Under the pieces are notes generated by a model. The model saw only the letters and a program-made list of their open reading frames with translations, had not been told where the DNA came from and did no database searches. From NCBI GenBank assembly GCA_030054025.1, contig JASGCQ010000020.1, positions 1-32,893 of the forward strand: 32,893 nucleotides of DNA, read 5' to 3'. Each line of letters begins with the position of its first letter. Position 1 is the stretch's first letter. This DNA is from Phycisphaerales bacterium. GTDB lineage: Bacteria > Bacteroidota > Bacteroidia > Chitinophagales > Chitinophagaceae. This document shows positions 24,318 through 32,686 of this stretch, one piece after another. A program made the translations under genes and the position numbers.

Positions 24318-24325
24318 CAAAAGTA
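24318..24325 (-). promoter_or_regulatory. Candidate -7 element (TACTTTTG) of the Omp85-like gene
   Basis: On the minus strand TACTTTTG lies 8 nt before the ATG at 24309. The nearest upstream TTG (24340-24342) is only 14 nt away, shorter than consensus, so this is a partial match. Confidence 0.4.
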
Positions 24326-24469
24326 GAATATTCTTAGGGCAATTAATACATCTACTGTGTATGATTTTTCCAGCAATCACATTATCATTTAGCGAACTGA
24401 CAAGAAGTATAACGAAGCCCGAACACATGAAATTTATGCGCTACCTTGCAAGAGCAATTGTCTCTATCT

Positions 24470-25363
24470 ATGAACAGAAAGACCTTTCTCAAATCAATTC
24501 GTCTATTACCATTTATGTACTCTATCAATAGCCTTCATTCATTAGGCAATTTCGCCAACAACTTTAGCAACACTGATACAATGCCTGTCTTATTTCTTGG
24601 ACATGGAAGCCCCATGAATGCTATTGAAGAAAATGAGTTTGTGAGCGGGTTCAGAAATATATCTAAAAGTATCCCCAAGCCCGCTGCAATTTTGTGCATT
24701 TCTGCACATTGGTTTACACACGGCACAAAAGTTACTGCCATGCAAATGCCGCGTACCATTCACGATTTTGGAGGCTTTCCTCAAGCATTATTTGAAGTAG
24801 AATATCCTGCTAAAGGCAGTCCCGAATTGGCAACTATGACACAAGAAATTTTAAAACCAACCCATGTTGAGCTAGACGACAAATGGGGACTCGACCATGG
24901 CGCATGGACGGTCATCATGCACCTATACCCCAAGGCAGACATTCCCGTGGTACAATTAAGTATAGATTATACCAAGCCCGCTGCTTATCATTATGAACTT
25001 GCCAAACAATTGAGCAGCTTGCGCAAAAAAGGAGTTCTCATTATTGGTAGTGGTAATATTATTCATAATCTAGGGCTTGTAGATTTCAAGAATATGGATA
25101 AAGATAATTATGGCTATGACTGGGCGATAGAAAGCCGTCAGAAAATAAATCAATGGCTTTTAGACGGTAATTTCGAGCCTATTATCCATTTCGAAAAACA
25201 AGGTGCCGCCATTCAATTAGCTGTACCTACTCCTGATCATTATTTACCTTTAATTTATGTACTTGGGCTTAAAGAAAAATCTGAACAACTCTCATTATTC
25301 AACGATAAATTATTGGCAGGATCACTGAGTATGACTTCGGTAAAAATTGCTTACCGAGCATAA
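24470..25363 (+). CDS. ygiD: LigB-type extradiol dioxygenase, 4,5-DOPA dioxygenase-like (YgiD family)
   Basis: 297 residues from the ATG at 24470; an upstream TTG at 24446 is not favoured. The N-terminus MNRKTFLKSIRLL resembles a Tat-type signal (RKxFLK), absent from E. coli YgiD, so export is possible. The catalytic domain begins at MPVLFLGHGSPMNAIEENEF. Predicted metal ligands are the His of GHGSP and of SAHWFTHG, with later conserved His in GSGNIIHNLG and PTPDHYLPL. DHGAWTVIMHLYP is also typical. The E. coli homologue opens the ring of DOPA-type catechols; the substrate here is unknown. Its 3' end overlaps the convergent pseudouridine synthase gene by 13 nt. Confidence 0.88.
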   Translation: MNRKTFLKSIRLLPFMYSINSLHSLGNFANNFSNTDTMPVLFLGHGSPMNAIEENEFVSGFRNISKSIPKPAAILCISAHWFTHGTKVTAMQMPRTIHDFGGFPQALFEVEYPAKGSPELATMTQEILKPTHVELDDKWGLDHGAWTVIMHLYPKADIPVVQLSIDYTKPAAYHYELAKQLSSLRKKGVLIIGSGNIIHNLGLVDFKNMDKDNYGYDWAIESRQKINQWLLDGNFEPIIHFEKQGAAIQLAVPTPDHYLPLIYVLGLKEKSEQLSLFNDKLLAGSLSMTSVKIAYRA

Positions 25364-25956
25364 TCATCAATTTTCAATAGGCGGAAAAAAGTAGCTTCGT
25401 CGAGTTCTAATACCTTACCAGACGCTAATTGCCCGAGTTGAATATCTTCAATGGCAACCCTAATCAACCTTCTGCAACGATGATGCACTGCGGCTACCAT
25501 TTTGCGCACTTGATGATATTTGCCTTCGGTAAGGCCTATGAGCAACCATGTATGTGCTATATCTGGGCGCATGTTGGTTTCGATATGAAAACACTCTTCG
25601 GGATTCGTTACGATGGACACTTGACATGCTCTGGTGTTATAATCGACACCGCCAAATGTTTGAAAGGTAACACCTGTTTGTAAAGTCTTCAATGTTTCTT
25701 CATTCACGGCGTTTTTGACCAATACAAGATAATCGCGCCGATGTGGCACCGCGCCTTGAAACAACAATTTGGTCACTTTTTTATTGGTGGTCAACAACAA
25801 TAAACCTTCCGAATCTTTGTCCAACCTACCTATAGCATGTGTACCCTCTGGAAATCGGAAATCAATATCACCCAATAAGCCTACATCATCGGGGCTGATA
25901 AATTGAGAAACCATATTGGGTGGCTTATGCAAAACAAAATAACGATGTTCGCTCAT
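25351..25956 (-). CDS. rluE: 23S rRNA pseudouridine synthase, RluE-like
   Basis: 201 residues, RsuA/RluE family without an S4 domain, as in E. coli RluE (which modifies U2457 of 23S rRNA). Opening YFVLHKPPNMVSQF is the family motif I. GRLDKDSEGLLLLT holds the catalytic Asp46. KYHQVRKMVAAVHHRCRRLIR is the C-terminal motif. Family membership is clear; the exact target base is inferred from the lack of an S4 domain. It overlaps the MATE gene by 4 nt (ATGA) and follows it in the same operon. Convergent overlap of 13 nt with the dioxygenase gene. Confidence 0.9.
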   Translation of the reverse strand: MSEHRYFVLHKPPNMVSQFISPDDVGLLGDIDFRFPEGTHAIGRLDKDSEGLLLLTTNKKVTKLLFQGAVPHRRDYLVLVKNAVNEETLKTLQTGVTFQTFGGVDYNTRACQVSIVTNPEECFHIETNMRPDIAHTWLLIGLTEGKYHQVRKMVAAVHHRCRRLIRVAIEDIQLGQLASGKVLELDEATFFRLLKIDDYAR

Positions 25957-27293
25957 TTTGTTTGTTGTTGTAGTTTGACCAATTTAAGAAAACGAGAGCT
26001 CAAGAATATAGAGGAAAAACTAAGCCCGATAATAAAGCCCAACCATATACCTGATGCTCCAAGATGAAATGGGAATGCCAATACATATCCTGCCGGAATA
26101 CCCAATACCCAGTAGGCAATAAAAATCAAAACTGTTGGCATTTTCACATCTTTAATACCACGCAACAATCCAGATCCTATAGCTTGTGTAGCATCCGACA
26201 TCTGGAAGATTGCCGCCAATACAAATAAGGTAGATGCCATTGCGATCACCTCGGGTTTCTTGTTGAACAATAAGGGTAGGTCATTTCTAAAAAGCACAAA
26301 AACCAAAGCACAAAAAACACCATAGCCCAATGCCGTCCATAAAGTACTTTTTCCGATGGCTGCTATCTTGGTAAAATTATTCGTTCCAAAGGCATTGCTC
26401 ACCCTGATAGAGCTTGCTTGCGCCAATCCCATCGAAGCCATAAATGTAAATGCAGCACAACTCAGAGCTATCTGATGTGCCGCTTGCTCCACCGCACCTA
26501 TTGTACCGATAATAATGCCCGATACTACAAAGGCTCCAGCTTCCATACCTATCTGCAAACCACTAGGAAAACCAATTTTCAATAATTCTTTAAAGGTTTG
26601 AACATCGAAGTGCCATTGACTTTTGCGTACAGCTATATACTTGCGGAATAATTTGTGCCTCAAGACGACAATGCCTAATGCTATAAAAATAACACTTCGC
26701 GTAATCAATGTTCCGTAGGCAGCACCCATCATCTCCATTCTCGGGAAGCCCCAATTACCATAAATCAACAACCAATTGATAAACACATTTAGCGGCAAAG
26801 ACAATATACTCAAAAGCATTGCGGTACGCGTATGTTGTAGTCCATCGGTAAATTGCTTGAGTGCCATAAAGAGCAGCATAGGAACCAATGAAATGCTCAT
26901 TACTTGTAAAAAAGGAATTGCCAAGCTCGCCACTTCAGGGTCTTGGTGCAAATACAAAATCACATTTCTACCCATGAATAAACTCAAAGCAATGATGAGC
27001 GAAAAAATAGCGCACATCCAAAAACCGTTGAATAAATAATGGGATACTTTTTTATGGTCATGCTGACCTTGAGCCATGGATACCGTTTGCGCAATAGACA
27101 TTGTCATCCCTATACCCAATACAAATGGAATACCCAACACATTAAACACAAGCGAGGCTGCTGCCAGTTGTACATGACTGGTAGCTCCAATCATTGCGGT
27201 ATCCAATAAATGTAAAGCCATCTGTGCCAGCTCCCCAAAGATGATAGGCAAAGCTAACTGCACAGTTTGTTTGGCTTCTATTCTCAATTCCAT
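25953..27293 (-). CDS. MATE family multidrug/metabolite efflux transporter
   Basis: 446 residues with 12 predicted transmembrane helices, the MATE norm. MATE proteins export organic cations or other compounds with H+ or Na+ in the inner membrane. Signatures are the first half opening with IIFGELAQMALHLLDTAMIG, VLGIPFVLGIGMTMSIAQTV and YHLYHQ-like loop residues, and the second half KIGFPSGLQIGMEAGAFVVS, ALSCAAFTFMASMGLAQASS and SDATQAIGSGLLRGIKDVKMP. The substrate cannot be predicted. It is translationally coupled to rluE through a 4-nt overlap. A promoter-like pair lies 25-55 nt upstream. Confidence 0.94.
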   Translation of the reverse strand: MELRIEAKQTVQLALPIIFGELAQMALHLLDTAMIGATSHVQLAAASLVFNVLGIPFVLGIGMTMSIAQTVSMAQGQHDHKKVSHYLFNGFWMCAIFSLIIALSLFMGRNVILYLHQDPEVASLAIPFLQVMSISLVPMLLFMALKQFTDGLQHTRTAMLLSILSLPLNVFINWLLIYGNWGFPRMEMMGAAYGTLITRSVIFIALGIVVLRHKLFRKYIAVRKSQWHFDVQTFKELLKIGFPSGLQIGMEAGAFVVSGIIIGTIGAVEQAAHQIALSCAAFTFMASMGLAQASSIRVSNAFGTNNFTKIAAIGKSTLWTALGYGVFCALVFVLFRNDLPLLFNKKPEVIAMASTLFVLAAIFQMSDATQAIGSGLLRGIKDVKMPTVLIFIAYWVLGIPAGYVLAFPFHLGASGIWLGFIIGLSFSSIFLSSRFLKLVKLQQQTK

Positions 27294-27317
27294 AAATGCA
27301 TCAATTATTCGAACTTG

Positions 27318-27348
27318 CGAAGATAGGTTTTCAAAATCCCTTTTTCAA
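27318..27348 (-). promoter_or_regulatory. Candidate promoter of the MATE-rluE operon
   Basis: On the minus strand TTG (27346-27348) is 20 nt from TATCTTCG (27318-27325), one mismatch from TAnnTTTG. It lies 24 nt before the MATE ATG. Confidence 0.45.
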
Positions 27349-27382
27349 TTTATCATTGGATATTAAACATTAATTTTGCAAC

Positions 27383-28171
27383 ATGTTATCACTCGACTTA
27401 ACTGGAAAGAATGCACTAATTGCGGGCAGCACCCAAGGTATAGGATTAGCTACGGCAAAAGCATTAGCTTCTTTAGGAGCCAATTGTACACTAATAGCAC
27501 GCAATGAAACAGGCTTACAACAAGCTATTCAATCATTGAGTACCGAACAAGGACAGGTTCACCAATATCTGGTAGCTGATTATGCTCATCCCGAACAAGT
27601 AGGCAGTGTAGTGAGTGATTTTGTGGCGCATAATCAGATTCATATCCTCATCAATAATTCAGGTGGGCCTGCGGCAGGGCCTGCAAATACAGCTTCTACC
27701 GATGCTTTTGTTCAAGCCTTCAACCAACATTTGATTTGCAATCATATTGTAACAGGGCTCGTGTTGCCATCCATGAAAGAAGCCCATTATGGCCGTGTTA
27801 TTAATATAATTTCTACCTCTGTCAAGATTCCCTTAAAAGGCTTAGGTGTATCTAACACCATCCGTGGGGCTGTAGCTTCTTGGGCCAAAACTATGGCAAA
27901 TGAGCTAGCATCTTTTGGTATTACTGTCAATAATGTATTGCCTGGAGCTACTTCTACCGGACGCCTGAGTGCTATTATCGAAAACAAATCTGCCAAAACT
28001 GGCATAGAAAAAGACGAGGTAACAAAAGAAATGCTTGCCGAAATCCCCGCAGGACGGTTCGGACTACCCGAAGAAATTGCCTCGGTAATTGCCTTTCTTG
28101 CTACTCCTGCGGCTGCTTATATCAACGGAACGAGCATTCCTGTAGATGGGGGCAGAACGGGTAGCATCTAA
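27383..28171 (+). CDS. SDR family oxidoreductase with non-canonical catalytic residues (KR-like)
   Basis: 262 residues, a short-chain dehydrogenase fold close to 3-oxoacyl-ACP reductase. Nucleotide binding: AGSTQGIG with G15, G19 and G21; then NNSGGPAAGP. Catalytic Ser144 (ISTS) is present, but Ser157 and Arg161 (VSNTIRG) stand where Tyr and Lys of YxxxK belong. The C-terminal AAAYINGTSIPVDGG is typical. Such substitutions are known in a BKR-like SDR subgroup with an imperfect tetrad, so this is probably a family trait rather than a mutation; the reaction is unknown. TAATTTTG at 27371-27378 may be its -7 element, right before the ATG. Divergent from the MATE gene. Confidence 0.88.
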   Translation: MLSLDLTGKNALIAGSTQGIGLATAKALASLGANCTLIARNETGLQQAIQSLSTEQGQVHQYLVADYAHPEQVGSVVSDFVAHNQIHILINNSGGPAAGPANTASTDAFVQAFNQHLICNHIVTGLVLPSMKEAHYGRVINIISTSVKIPLKGLGVSNTIRGAVASWAKTMANELASFGITVNNVLPGATSTGRLSAIIENKSAKTGIEKDEVTKEMLAEIPAGRFGLPEEIASVIAFLATPAAAYINGTSIPVDGGRTGSI

Positions 28172-28476
28172 AATCTAATTACTCTATTAAAATGCTATAA
28201 TTTTTGTTGCTCCTATTTTCAGCCTTTAGGGCATCATCAAGAAATCTTAATCAAACAGGTAGATATTGCATGAGTATGTCGTATTAACAAGGGAAAATAG
28301 CCGTAAGCATAATATGGAAGATATTTTTGGAACCACTTACCCAACGAAAGTAGCAGTATGGTTCACTACTACAGACAGAATAGCCGCCCTTATAAATAAC
28401 TGAATATATTTTATTAAACGGATATTTTACCCTATATTGTGCTTCAATTTCAAAGCCTGCTTGAAAATTCTATTTT
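28172..28476. other. Intergenic region before the giant T9SS gene
   Basis: 305 bp, AT-rich, with no convincing gene, no clear hairpin and no good promoter pair. TATATTG near 28433 is the closest -7-like string. Nothing else is recognised. Confidence 0.4.
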
Positions 28477-31400
28477 ATGAAAAATATATTACGCTCATTT
28501 TGTTTATTAACATTTTGTTCGACTGTTTTTATGGGGCAGCAATCTCAAGCCCAACTAGTGGGCACCGAAAACTTTTTGCAAGGTAATTTTGTAGAGGTGG
28601 GTATAGCTACTAATGGGGCCTTTGGTTCGGGTACAGATGCGCCTGCAGGATATCATCCGCGTGGCGATGGTAATCGTTTAGGCTTTGTTTCGGATCCAGC
28701 TAAAGACGGTTGGACAGTAGGCACGCCCAATTATATAGGAGATTATTTTTTACCCGGTATACCACAAGAAGGTTGGGATATTCAATACAATAACGTTTGG
28801 GCAAAAGCATGGAGACGCGGGGGATCGTCCTCCTTCACTGGTGGTTTGACAGGCTCCTGTACTGGATATAGTACCTCAGGCAGCAAAGTAACTGGAACTT
28901 GGGAAGGAAGTACTGGACCTTTATCCATCAAGCAAGTGACAACATTGCGTACAGATAAATTATATTTTGTCACCAAGGTAACCATCAAAAATACAAGCTC
29001 CACAACTGTAAATCGTATTTACTATGAGCGAACAGTAGATCCTGACAATGAAGTAGCCACACTGGTAGGAGGATCTCATACTACAATCAACAAATTGGAG
29101 TTCAGGCTTCCTAACAAAAAAACAAAAACTTTAGTATCTGGTACCGGTAGAACACTTGGTGCTTATTTGGGATTAGGAACAAAAGATTGTAGAGCTAAAC
29201 CTTATATTGTCAAATCAGATCTTAATCCATCAGATTCTTTGAGCGTGATGTTTAACGATACGGCGAAAGAATCTACAACAGCAATATTTAGATTTGACGA
29301 ACCTGATACAGCATTTATAAGTGATGTTGGTATTGGTGTCATATTCAATATTGGAGAATTATTGCCAGGAGACAGCACCAATCTTTTTTATGCTTATATA
29401 TTGAGTGCCTCCGATTTGGATTCTGCCTTTGCAGACGTATCTCCCGTATGGAATTATGACGGCGTGCAATATGAATCCGGAGATACCGTAAAACTATGTA
29501 GAGACAAGGGCTCGCCCGATGAAACTAAAATTTTAAATATTGACTACGGATCGGGCTATACTTGGACATGGAGTCCTCGGCCAGGACTCAAAAATTTAAC
29601 CGGTACTGACAATGAATGTATTTTAACTGACGGAACAGTCACCTATGTGGCTCGCCCATCAGAATCTTTTGGATGTATAGACTCCATGGTACTGACAATT
29701 CAACCTTTCATTAATCCGGACTCTCCTACAGTTACATCGCCTGTTACCTATTGTAGGTTCGGCTCCGCTGTGCCCTTAAAAGCCTTCGGTATGCCAGGTG
29801 CTACGTTTAAATATTACACCATGGCTACCGGAGGTGTAGGTGTTGCGTCGTTAATACCCAATACAAATGGAGCAGGTACATTTACTTACTATGCCTCACA
29901 GATTAATGGCGTGTGCGAAAGTCCGAGAACACGTATAACCGTTATTGTGAATCCAGTTCCAGCTTTGGGTTCATTTACCAAATTGAATCCAATTTCTTGT
30001 GTTTCCTACGATGGATGGATACAATTTAAAGCAGATAAAAGCAATGAGACCTATACGGTTTACTACGACAAAAATGGCTTTGCCAGTCCAACAGTAACTT
30101 TAACCTCCGACAGTAAAGGGTTTATTAAAATATCTGGATTGGGAGTAGGCAGCTATACCGCAATTTATATTGTCAATAAATTCGGTTGTGTAAGCAATAC
30201 TTATTATGGACCTATTGTCCTAAAAGGTCCTCTTAACATCACCCCTTCTGCAAACAACAATGGTCCTTTATGCGAAGGTGATATTGCTAAATTATTCACA
30301 ACCGAGCTTGATAGTACTACTTATTTATGGACTGGTCCAGGTGGATTTAGTTCTACCAATGCAAACCCTGTATTCACCAGCACTTCAACTTCTGATGGTG
30401 TCTATACATTGGTCATTACTGACACCAAAACCGGATGTTTTTCACTACCTGCGAATACAACTTTGGTGGTGAATTTAGCTCCTGAAAATCCCAAACTTCA
30501 AGACCAAGCCCTATGCGAAAGAGGCGACCTATATGCTTATGTATTCCCAGAAACCAATACAATATATACATGGACAGGCGGTACGGACGCTTTCGCCAGC
30601 ATTACATCCACCTTATCTCGTAAAAAGGTGACTTTAAATATGGCAGGCAGGTACATTCTTTTTGCGTTAAACGAAAAAGGCTGTAAAATGTTCGACACCA
30701 TTAATGTAACAATAGACCCTAAAGTGCAATTAAATATGATTGCCGATACTTCGATTTGTTACAAAGATTCTATTATGCTGTGGGCGAGTACCAATACCAA
30801 TACCATAATATGGTCGCCTTCTACGGGTATGAATGATAGTACGTTAAGATCGCCTAAAGTAAGCCCAGGCACTACCACGGTCTATAACGTAACCGCAAAA
30901 AGCGATTACAACACCTGCCCCGACAGTATCGGCAAAGTAAAAGTGACCGTGATGCCTTTACCCACCGTAGTAGGTTACGACACCCTAGTTCGCATGAACA
31001 TACCCTACACCATCCTACCCCAGTATGGCAACAACATCATCAAATGGAAATGGATGCCTAGCGAAAGCCTCAGCTGTAGCAACTGCCCCAACCCCGTATT
31101 CAATTCCAGCAAGATGATGCAATACATCGTGTACGGCACCGATGGCAGCGGCTGTAACGGCTTCGACACCGTAACCGTAAAAGTATTCTGCGACGGAGCC
31201 AACGTCACCATGCCCAACGCCTTTACCCCCAACGGAGATGATAAAAATGACATCTTCTACGTACGCGGACAAGGCTTTAGGGTAAAGAGCTTCAGCATTT
31301 ACAACCGGTTAGGACAACAAATATTCAGCAAAGAAAATTTTGCCGCCAATGACCCCCAATACGGATGGGACGGAACCTTCAACGGACAAAGCATCAGCGA

Positions 31401-31494
31401 TGCCGCAGGATTTGTCTATATAGTTGAAGCCATCTGCCTCAATAGCGACAACGCACCACTCCTCATCAAAGGCACCGTACTCATGATTAAGTAA
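28477..31494 (+). CDS. Giant T9SS-secreted protein with CHU_C-type C-terminal domain
   Basis: 1005 residues. A signal peptide ends at QQSQAQ (~26). Residues 27-330 form a domain shared with the protein at 12060-14834 (FLQGNFVEVGIATNGAFG, DPAKDGWTVGTPNY, GDYFLPGIPQEGWDIQ, LGTKDCRAKPYI, AYILSASDLDSAF). Residues ~340-900 are Ig-like/adhesin repeats (SPVTYCRFGSAVPLKA, DTSICYKDSIMLWAS). The C-terminal gliding-motility-associated domain (~910-1005) has MPNAFTPNGDDKNDIF, IYNRLGQQIFS, GWDGTFNGQ and AGFVYIVEA, the type B T9SS export signal. The next gene encodes PorP/SprF, the usual partner. Codon use switches sharply near codon ~800: ten of ten Thr codons in 30901-31230 are ACC, against five of fourteen in 30301-30480. 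Probably a surface adhesin. Confidence 0.9.
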   Translation: MKNILRSFCLLTFCSTVFMGQQSQAQLVGTENFLQGNFVEVGIATNGAFGSGTDAPAGYHPRGDGNRLGFVSDPAKDGWTVGTPNYIGDYFLPGIPQEGWDIQYNNVWAKAWRRGGSSSFTGGLTGSCTGYSTSGSKVTGTWEGSTGPLSIKQVTTLRTDKLYFVTKVTIKNTSSTTVNRIYYERTVDPDNEVATLVGGSHTTINKLEFRLPNKKTKTLVSGTGRTLGAYLGLGTKDCRAKPYIVKSDLNPSDSLSVMFNDTAKESTTAIFRFDEPDTAFISDVGIGVIFNIGELLPGDSTNLFYAYILSASDLDSAFADVSPVWNYDGVQYESGDTVKLCRDKGSPDETKILNIDYGSGYTWTWSPRPGLKNLTGTDNECILTDGTVTYVARPSESFGCIDSMVLTIQPFINPDSPTVTSPVTYCRFGSAVPLKAFGMPGATFKYYTMATGGVGVASLIPNTNGAGTFTYYASQINGVCESPRTRITVIVNPVPALGSFTKLNPISCVSYDGWIQFKADKSNETYTVYYDKNGFASPTVTLTSDSKGFIKISGLGVGSYTAIYIVNKFGCVSNTYYGPIVLKGPLNITPSANNNGPLCEGDIAKLFTTELDSTTYLWTGPGGFSSTNANPVFTSTSTSDGVYTLVITDTKTGCFSLPANTTLVVNLAPENPKLQDQALCERGDLYAYVFPETNTIYTWTGGTDAFASITSTLSRKKVTLNMAGRYILFALNEKGCKMFDTINVTIDPKVQLNMIADTSICYKDSIMLWASTNTNTIIWSPSTGMNDSTLRSPKVSPGTTTVYNVTAKSDYNTCPDSIGKVKVTVMPLPTVVGYDTLVRMNIPYTILPQYGNNIIKWKWMPSESLSCSNCPNPVFNSSKMMQYIVYGTDGSGCNGFDTVTVKVFCDGANVTMPNAFTPNGDDKNDIFYVRGQGFRVKSFSIYNRLGQQIFSKENFAANDPQYGWDGTFNGQSISDAAGFVYIVEAICLNSDNAPLLIKGTVLMIK

Positions 31495-31502
31495 TCATCA
31501 TA

Positions 31503-31541
31503 GAGCAATAGGGATTTGCCCATCCGCAAGCCCTATTGCTC
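31503..31541 (+). terminator. Intercistronic hairpin between the CHU_C gene and PorP/SprF
   Basis: GAGCAATAGGG (31503-31513) pairs perfectly with CCCTATTGCTC (31531-31541), with a 17-nt loop, 9 nt after the stop. There is no U-tract, so partial termination or mRNA stabilisation is as likely as full termination. Confidence 0.5.
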
Positions 31542-31581
31542 CCTACCATAAAGAACGACCCCATTTCAATCCATCCTAAAG

Positions 31582-32625
31582 ATGAATTTTATGAAAAAAT
31601 ACCTTGCATTATTCGGTCTTTTGTCCCTGCACAGTATCGGACTACAAGCACAAGACGCCCACTATTCCCAATACTTTGTAGCCCCCCTCTCCATCAACCC
31701 CGCCCTAAGTGGCTTTATGGACGGTACCGCCAGAGTCATGCTCAACTACCGCAGCCAATGGTCAAGCATCAACAACGCCTTTAATACCATCACCGCATCA
31801 GCCGATGGCATTATCCTCCAAAGCAAAATACCCACAGGCGACCGATTGGGCGTTGGTTTCATGGCCATGAGCGACCAAGTAGCCAACGGACTCATGAGCA
31901 ACAACTACTATAGCCTCAGCACCGCCTACCACAAATCACTCGACAAAGAAGGGAACTATTCCATCGGTATCGGGCTTCAAGGCTCCTACGCAACTAGAGG
32001 CATAGATGGCAGCAAACTACAACTCAACGACCAATTAGACCTCTACGGTCAATTTTCACAAACCTCCAACGATGCTGCAAGAGGAAAATCTGGATTGCAA
32101 CGCAACTATTTCGATGCCTCCGCAGGTATCCTCTTCAAAGCCAAGCTCAATGACAACAACCAATTTTATATCGGTGTATCCACCTATCACCTTGCCGCAC
32201 CCAAAGTAACCTTTATGGATAATGTGGATCTGAGTGTACCCCTGCGTGTTAGTGTCAACGGTGTGTATGAAGCCAAACTAGGCGATATGCTGAGCCTGAG
32301 CCTACTCGGACTCTACACCAAGCAAGAACAAGCCTCCGAAGGCGTGTTCGGAGCCATCGCCACCATCGGACGCAGCTACCGAGAGTACGACCCTACCCCT
32401 ATATTTTATGCGGGAGTACTCTACCGTACCCAAGATGCCTTTATCCCTTATGTGGGCATAGAGCATTGGGATATCCGCTTTGGTATTTCTTACGACTACA
32501 ACAGCTCGGCACTCAATGCAGCTACTAAAGGTCAAGGGGCGGTGGAAACTTCACTGGTCTATCTGCTCCGTATCCCCCCTAACAAAAAGATTCAATATCT
32601 ATGCCCTAATAATCCGAAATTCTAA
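31582..32625 (+). CDS. PorP/SprF family type IX secretion membrane protein
   Basis: 347 residues with signal peptide MKKYLALFGLLSLHSIG then LQAQ (the ATG at 31591 is an alternative start three codons in). The mature start QDAHYSQYFVAPLSINPALSG is the hallmark of PorP/SprF. The remainder is an outer-membrane beta-barrel (FMAMSDQVANGLMSNNYY, YHKSLDKEGNYSIGIGLQGS, DASAGILFKAKLNDNNQFYIG, GIEHWDIRFGISYDYNSSAL). SprF-type proteins are needed to secrete or anchor the type B CTD protein encoded next to them, so this is inferred to serve the 28477 cargo. Its 5' half shares the C-ending codon preference of the cargo's 3' end. Followed by a strong hairpin. Confidence 0.92.
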   Translation: MNFMKKYLALFGLLSLHSIGLQAQDAHYSQYFVAPLSINPALSGFMDGTARVMLNYRSQWSSINNAFNTITASADGIILQSKIPTGDRLGVGFMAMSDQVANGLMSNNYYSLSTAYHKSLDKEGNYSIGIGLQGSYATRGIDGSKLQLNDQLDLYGQFSQTSNDAARGKSGLQRNYFDASAGILFKAKLNDNNQFYIGVSTYHLAAPKVTFMDNVDLSVPLRVSVNGVYEAKLGDMLSLSLLGLYTKQEQASEGVFGAIATIGRSYREYDPTPIFYAGVLYRTQDAFIPYVGIEHWDIRFGISYDYNSSALNAATKGQGAVETSLVYLLRIPPNKKIQYLCPNNPKF

Positions 32626-32638
32626 AATAAAATGAGTA

Positions 32639-32686
32639 TTCAAACAGAGCGACCACCTAAATGTATAGTTGGTCGCTCTGTTTGAA
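32639..32686 (+). terminator. Terminator after PorP/SprF
   Basis: A perfect 17-bp stem, TTCAAACAGAGCGACCA (32639-32655) with its complement (32670-32686), and a 14-nt loop, starting 13 nt after the stop. It lacks a clear U-tract, but size and place fit a transcription terminator. Confidence 0.75.
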
